NCBI GenBank assembly: GCA_003447545.1
Contig: DLYX01000231.1
Location: 1-10,018, forward strand
DNA length: 10,018 nt
Direction of reading: 5' to 3'
Origin: Deltaproteobacteria bacterium
Lineage (GTDB): Bacteria > Desulfobacterota > Binatia > UBA12015
Shown here: in pieces, positions 7,066-10,018 of the stretch
Numbering within the stretch: the first letter of the stretch is position 1
Layout: each line of letters begins with the position of its first letter
The notes under the pieces: generated by a model
Seen by the model: the letters and a program-made list of their open reading frames with translations, nothing else
Database searches by the model: none
Told to the model about the DNA's origin: nothing
Program-made: the position numbers and the translations under genes

Positions 7066-7770
7066 CTATTGCCAAAGACCGAGTCGCATCCGCCAGGGCG
7101 TCAGCATGGAGCGGAGAATCTCGGCTTTGGAGATTTTGGAGGCTCCGGCACGCCGTTGGGTGAAGATGATGGGCACCTCAACGCCGGTGATCCCTGCGTA
7201 ATGCATCCGATACTTCAACTCCACGAGAAATGAATATCCGTCAGTCGTGATCGAATCGAGATCGATCGCTTCGAGAGCTTCGCGACGGATACATTGGAAG
7301 CCTGCTGTCGCGTCCTGAAACGGCAGGCCTGTGATGGTGCGGACGTAGCCATTGGCGAATTTGCTCATGATGAGCCGCGATAGCTCCCAATTCACAACGC
7401 TGATTCCGTTCAGGTAGCGCGAGCCGATGACCAGATCGGCATTCTCCGCAGCCTGCGCGAGTTGCGGCAGGTAGGAGGGGTCGTGGGACCAGTCACCATC
7501 CATCGAGATGACGGCGTCGTATCCCTCCTGCAGGGCTCTGCGAAAGGCTTCCCGATACGCCGAGCCGAGCCCGAGTTTTCCGGCCCGGTGCATCACATGA
7601 AAGCGCTCTTCTCGCTCCGCAATCTGGTCGGCGAGATCCCCGGTCCCGTCCGGAGAATTATCATCCACGATCAGATACTCGAGATCACCGGGCTGGGAGA
7701 GGACCGCAGCCGCCAACAATTCGAGATTTTCTCGTTCATTGTAGGTCGGTGTAATTACCAGCGTCCGCAT
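7066..7770 (-). CDS. GT2 polyprenyl-phosphate glycosyltransferase, DPM1-like
   Basis: This 234-residue single-domain protein matches the dolichol/polyprenol monophosphomannose synthase type along its length: VITPTYNERENL (5-16), LIVDDNSPDGT (33-43), GKLGLGSAYREAF (64-76), SMDGDWSHDP (89-98) with the DXD-type metal site D91/D93, GSRYLNG (116-122), DATAGFQCIRR (153-163), DGYSFLVELKY (177-187) and EVPIIFTQRRAGASKIS (198-214). It has no C-terminal GtrA-like or other membrane helices, so it is the short, soluble or peripheral form that loads a sugar, often mannose, from an NDP-sugar onto polyprenyl phosphate at the cytoplasmic face. The DXD reads DGD where many relatives have DAD; both acidic residues are kept. 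The start ATG at 7770 follows a purine-rich GAGAGAAG about 10 bases upstream. The preceding methyltransferase ends 44 bp away, so this is probably one operon with it. The exact sugar cannot be assigned. Confidence 0.91.
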   Translation of the reverse strand: MRTLVITPTYNERENLELLAAAVLSQPGDLEYLIVDDNSPDGTGDLADQIAEREERFHVMHRAGKLGLGSAYREAFRRALQEGYDAVISMDGDWSHDPSYLPQLAQAAENADLVIGSRYLNGISVVNWELSRLIMSKFANGYVRTITGLPFQDATAGFQCIRREALEAIDLDSITTDGYSFLVELKYRMHYAGITGVEVPIIFTQRRAGASKISKAEILRSMLTPWRMRLGLWQ

Positions 7771-7814
7771 CCTGCAGGTTCTTCTCTCATAAGAGGACCC
7801 GTCGGTCTAGGGCA

Positions 7815-8576
7815 TCATTTCGCCGACTTGGTCGCGCGAACGGTCCAGTAGGACCAGCGCGCAGGGCCGAGGGCCTTTCCGACGGCGGTCTCGATTCCAT
7901 CGAGCCCTTTTTGGAGCCAGTTGTTGCCGGCCAGAGCGGGCCATCCGAATTGAGGGTGAAAGACGACCCGATCGAGGGGGAAGGGCACCGCTGATTCTAG
8001 ATGTACGCCCTCGAGAGGAAGGCGACTGAGCTGTTCGCGCAACCAGGGCTCGGTGGAACGGGCGGCCCCGCGCTCGGCTTTCACCAGAGCCATTTGCAGG
8101 CGGATCAGCGGGTTGTGCGCGTTGGGTTCCATCAGCACAAAGGTGCCGCCCGGCCGCAGCACGCGCAGGCTTTCCTCGAGTGTCGCGAAGGGGTCCTCCA
8201 GATGGTGCAGGACGTCTCGGATCAGCACCGTCGCAAAGGTGTTATCGGCAAAGGGTTGGGCACCGGCATCGGCCGCTGTCCATAGCGCACCCTCGACTTT
8301 CGTCGTCGCAAACTGAAGTTTGGGCAGAAAGGCGTCCAGGCCGAAGCAGTTCTTGCCGCCCGGATACTGCTCGACCAAGTGAAATAGATTGCCTCCCTCG
8401 CCGGCGCCGACCTCCAGAATTGGCGAGGCGCTTTCCCTCAGGAGATCGCGAAGCAGACTCCGCTCGCGGGCGGCAAAGGTGGTCGCACCGGTTTGCCACG
8501 CAAAGTGGGTCTCGTCCGCAGCCTCGAAGTATTCTCGCTGCTGGTCGAGGAAATTATCCGAGTTTTCGTTGCTCAT
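7815..8576 (-). CDS. Class I SAM-dependent methyltransferase
   Basis: The frame is open to an ATG at 8828, but the best start is the ATG at 8576, giving 253 residues. That ATG overlaps the stop of the upstream MBOAT gene as ATGA, the protein from there reads as a normal methyltransferase amino terminus, and the earlier 84 codons lie inside the MBOAT gene and have no family character. Motif I is PILEVGAGEGGNLFHL (52-67). The acidic residue ending strand 2 is in FGLDA (78-82). FATVLIRDVLHHLEDP (114-129) and LRPGGTFVLMEPNAHNP (140-156) follow. The HH in place of EH in the post-motif helix is common in Methyltransf_11 enzymes. It has no signal peptide or membrane segment. The C-terminal region (195-253) is rich in aromatic residues and prolines and probably shapes the substrate site. 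Substrate unknown; translational coupling to the acyltransferase suggests work on the same glycan. Confidence 0.88.
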   Translation of the reverse strand: MSNENSDNFLDQQREYFEAADETHFAWQTGATTFAARERSLLRDLLRESASPILEVGAGEGGNLFHLVEQYPGGKNCFGLDAFLPKLQFATTKVEGALWTAADAGAQPFADNTFATVLIRDVLHHLEDPFATLEESLRVLRPGGTFVLMEPNAHNPLIRLQMALVKAERGAARSTEPWLREQLSRLPLEGVHLESAVPFPLDRVVFHPQFGWPALAGNNWLQKGLDGIETAVGKALGPARWSYWTVRATKSAK

Positions 8577-9889
8577 CCGAGGAAGACCATTCGACGCAGG
8601 ATATTCCAGCAGTTTTCGATACCAATCCAGGGTGGAAGGAAAAAGGGAATCCAGGCAAGAGCGACAAATCCAAAGGCCATTGCCTGCGCTGCGCGGTGGC
8701 GCACGATCGAGGGCAGGCCTCGACGCAGTCGCTCGCGCAAGGAGTCCAGAGCGGATGTGTTGTTCCAGAAGCGTGCCGCAGCCACAGCGCTTCCATTGAG
8801 GAATCCCCAAAGTATAAATCCGATCCACGCTTCCGGTGGATAGCCGGTCACCCCCAGGGCCTTCAGTGCGCCCCAGACATGCCAGAGGCCACTCGCCAGG
8901 AATGTCGCTTGAACATTCAGATTGGGGTGACGGCGGTTTCCGCCGAGAGGGATGTAGATATAATTGCGCAGCCAGATTCCGAAAGAGATATGCCAGCGCC
9001 GCCAGAATTCGGCGACGGATCGCGATTGCCAGGGACGATCAAAGTTTTCGATCAAATCCCATCCCAGAATCCTGCCGAGAGCAATGGAGATATCGGTCCA
9101 ACCGGAGAATGTAATATAGAAAGTGATGTAGAGCTCGACCGGCCACAGCCAGAGGCGAGGGTGGCTGAAGGCCGAGCCGCTGGTTGCGAAAATCGTGTCG
9201 TTGTCGATGCCCAGGTAGAGCGTGGCGAAAAGGACCTTCAGGATTCCCAGCAGAAAGCGCGCGCTGCTTCGGGCCAGCGTCCGCAGATAGCTCCGGAACT
9301 CCGACCAGTTGGCGACGGCCGGCCCATGGTTCCGTCCGTCCCGCATCTGTTCGGTCGTCTCGATCGGGCCGTTGACGAAGGTGGGGAAAAAGAGTGTCGC
9401 GAGAAGAAACTCGCGCAGCGATCGCCGCGCGAGTTTCCCGGAGCGGCGGTCGACGAGATAGGCAATACAGCGCAGCAGCCACACATTACTCGCAAATGCC
9501 CAGAATTCCCTCATTTGACTGGTGTTGCCCACAAGAAGCTCGGCGGGCAGGAGCCAGGGGTAGGCCGCCAGCGCGACGATCAGGGTCCAGCACACCAGAG
9601 TACCGGTCCGGCCTGGCCATCGCTCGACCGCCAGCCAGAGTGCCACCGAGAACCCCACGGCGCTGATGGTCATTGCGCCGGAGCCCAGGAGGTACAGGGC
9701 GACAAGGGAAAGGATGACGACGCCCCACTCGCGAAGGTGCCGCTGCAATGGCGCCAGGACGATGCCCAGTGATGCGAGCACGGCGCCATAGAGAGCAAAG
9801 CGCGCAAAGAGGCTATGCCGGGTTTCCCAAACGCCCGTCAGGAGGTCATGTAGTTGGCCGTCGGCCCAAATTTGAAGGTCGGCTGTCAC
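8573..9889 (-). CDS. MBOAT-family O-acyltransferase (AlgI-like)
   Basis: This is a polytopic membrane-bound O-acyltransferase of the kind that brings acyl (usually acetyl) groups across the membrane for glycan or lipid O-acylation. I chose the GTG at 9889, giving 438 residues, because it overlaps the stop of the previous gene as GTGA and has a GGGG stretch a dozen bases upstream. An ATG at 9949 would add 20 residues that lie inside that gene and have no membrane character. Numbering from the GTG: about ten hydrophobic helices; FFPTFVNGPIE (167-177); FSGWTDISIALGRILGWDL (261-279); ENFDRPW (281-287); FWRRWHISFGIWLRNYIYIP (295-314); and the invariant catalytic histidine H337 in SGLWH (333-337). 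The downstream motif that is normally WGxxHG reads WGFLNG here, with asparagine N365 in place of histidine. Length is a little short of the roughly 500-residue AlgI type. The SGNH-like gene upstream is the expected partner. Confidence 0.9.
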   Translation of the reverse strand: MTADLQIWADGQLHDLLTGVWETRHSLFARFALYGAVLASLGIVLAPLQRHLREWGVVILSLVALYLLGSGAMTISAVGFSVALWLAVERWPGRTGTLVCWTLIVALAAYPWLLPAELLVGNTSQMREFWAFASNVWLLRCIAYLVDRRSGKLARRSLREFLLATLFFPTFVNGPIETTEQMRDGRNHGPAVANWSEFRSYLRTLARSSARFLLGILKVLFATLYLGIDNDTIFATSGSAFSHPRLWLWPVELYITFYITFSGWTDISIALGRILGWDLIENFDRPWQSRSVAEFWRRWHISFGIWLRNYIYIPLGGNRRHPNLNVQATFLASGLWHVWGALKALGVTGYPPEAWIGFILWGFLNGSAVAAARFWNNTSALDSLRERLRRGLPSIVRHRAAQAMAFGFVALAWIPFFLPPWIGIENCWNILRRMVFLG

Positions 9890-10017
9890 AGCCGGTATCC
9901 CCGCACAACACCTTTCGGCCAGAGCGCGGATCGTTCCAGAAGGGTCCATAGCGCGTGGCTGGCAAGGAAATGCCCATCGCGCCCCCAGCGCCCGAGCCCG
10001 TCAATGCAGAGTTCGAG
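9886..10017 (-). CDS. C-terminal end of a probable SGNH-hydrolase-like acyltransferase partner
   Basis: Forty-three codons of an open frame enter from the right edge and end at a TGA (9888-9886) that overlaps the GTG start of the MBOAT gene. The visible tail includes GRWGRDGHFLASHALWTLL. This resembles the last block of SGNH/AlgX-like proteins, in which DGH-x-N-xx-GH precedes a final helix and carries the Asp and His of the catalytic triad; here D14 and H16 of the visible fragment would be those residues. MBOAT acyltransferases of surface glycans are very often encoded next to such periplasmic SGNH proteins, which fits. The first visible codon lies mid-protein, so nothing can be said about a signal peptide. 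The frame choice rests on the GTGA coupling and this motif; one other frame is also open to the window edge. Confidence 0.55.
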   Translation of the reverse strand, partial: LELCIDGLGRWGRDGHFLASHALWTLLERSALWPKGVVRGYRL

Positions 10018-10018
10018 C

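Noticed and set aside
7771..7778. Perfect 8 bp palindrome CCTGCAGG directly before the GT2 start codon
   Set aside because: It is short, single-copy here and could occur by chance; nothing else suggests an operator.
8180..9772. A 530-codon open frame on the plus strand, antisense to the MBOAT and methyltransferase genes
   Set aside because: Its translation is rich in Arg, Pro, Ser and Gln with no domain motif, and it lies opposite two genes with strong family signatures. Long antisense frames are expected in GC-rich DNA.

Overview
The window is a bacterial chromosomal stretch of roughly 60% GC, densely coded, with no RNA genes, mobile elements or CRISPR arrays that I can see. The gene content is that of a surface-glycan or glycolipid assembly and modification locus: two dolichol/polyprenol-phosphate-sugar-synthase-like GT2 enzymes, one polytopic GT-C-like membrane protein, four class I SAM methyltransferase domains, one cobalamin-binding-type radical SAM enzyme, and an MBOAT O-acyltransferase preceded by the tail of a probable SGNH-type partner. 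The organism is probably a Gram-negative, high-GC bacterium (deltaproteobacterial or a related uncultured lineage would fit), but nothing here fixes the taxonomy.

Left block, plus strand (1-5176): a methyltransferase cut by the window start, a GT2-methyltransferase fusion, a methyltransferase with an N-terminal four-cysteine zinc-ribbon-like motif, and a large membrane protein with GT-C character. The last two overlap by ATGA. The 47 and 89 bp gaps elsewhere suggest a single transcript.

Middle (5177-5403): a 227 bp intergenic stretch between convergent transcription units. It holds three inverted repeats but no T-tract, and no gene.

Right block, minus strand (10018 down to 5404), in transcription order: the C-terminal tail of a probable SGNH-like protein, the MBOAT acyltransferase (best start a GTG overlapping the previous stop as GTGA), a methyltransferase (best start an ATG overlapping the MBOAT stop as ATGA), a single-domain GT2 polyprenyl-phosphate glycosyltransferase, and the radical SAM protein. 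The last gene seems to be a separate unit: a terminator-like hairpin and a TTGACA-containing promoter candidate lie in front of it, and the promoter geometry puts the transcription start on its ATG, suggesting a leaderless mRNA.

Working model (inference): the GT2 enzymes load a sugar onto polyprenyl phosphate on the cytoplasmic side, the GT-C-like protein uses the lipid-linked sugar on the periplasmic side, the MBOAT/SGNH pair acylates the product, and the methyltransferases and radical SAM enzyme decorate the sugar or lipid. I see no wholly new class of system. The unusual points are the GT2-methyltransferase fusion, the leaderless-promoter arrangement, an MBOAT that lacks the usual second histidine, and the combination of DPM1-like and GT-C-like genes with a B12-type radical SAM enzyme.
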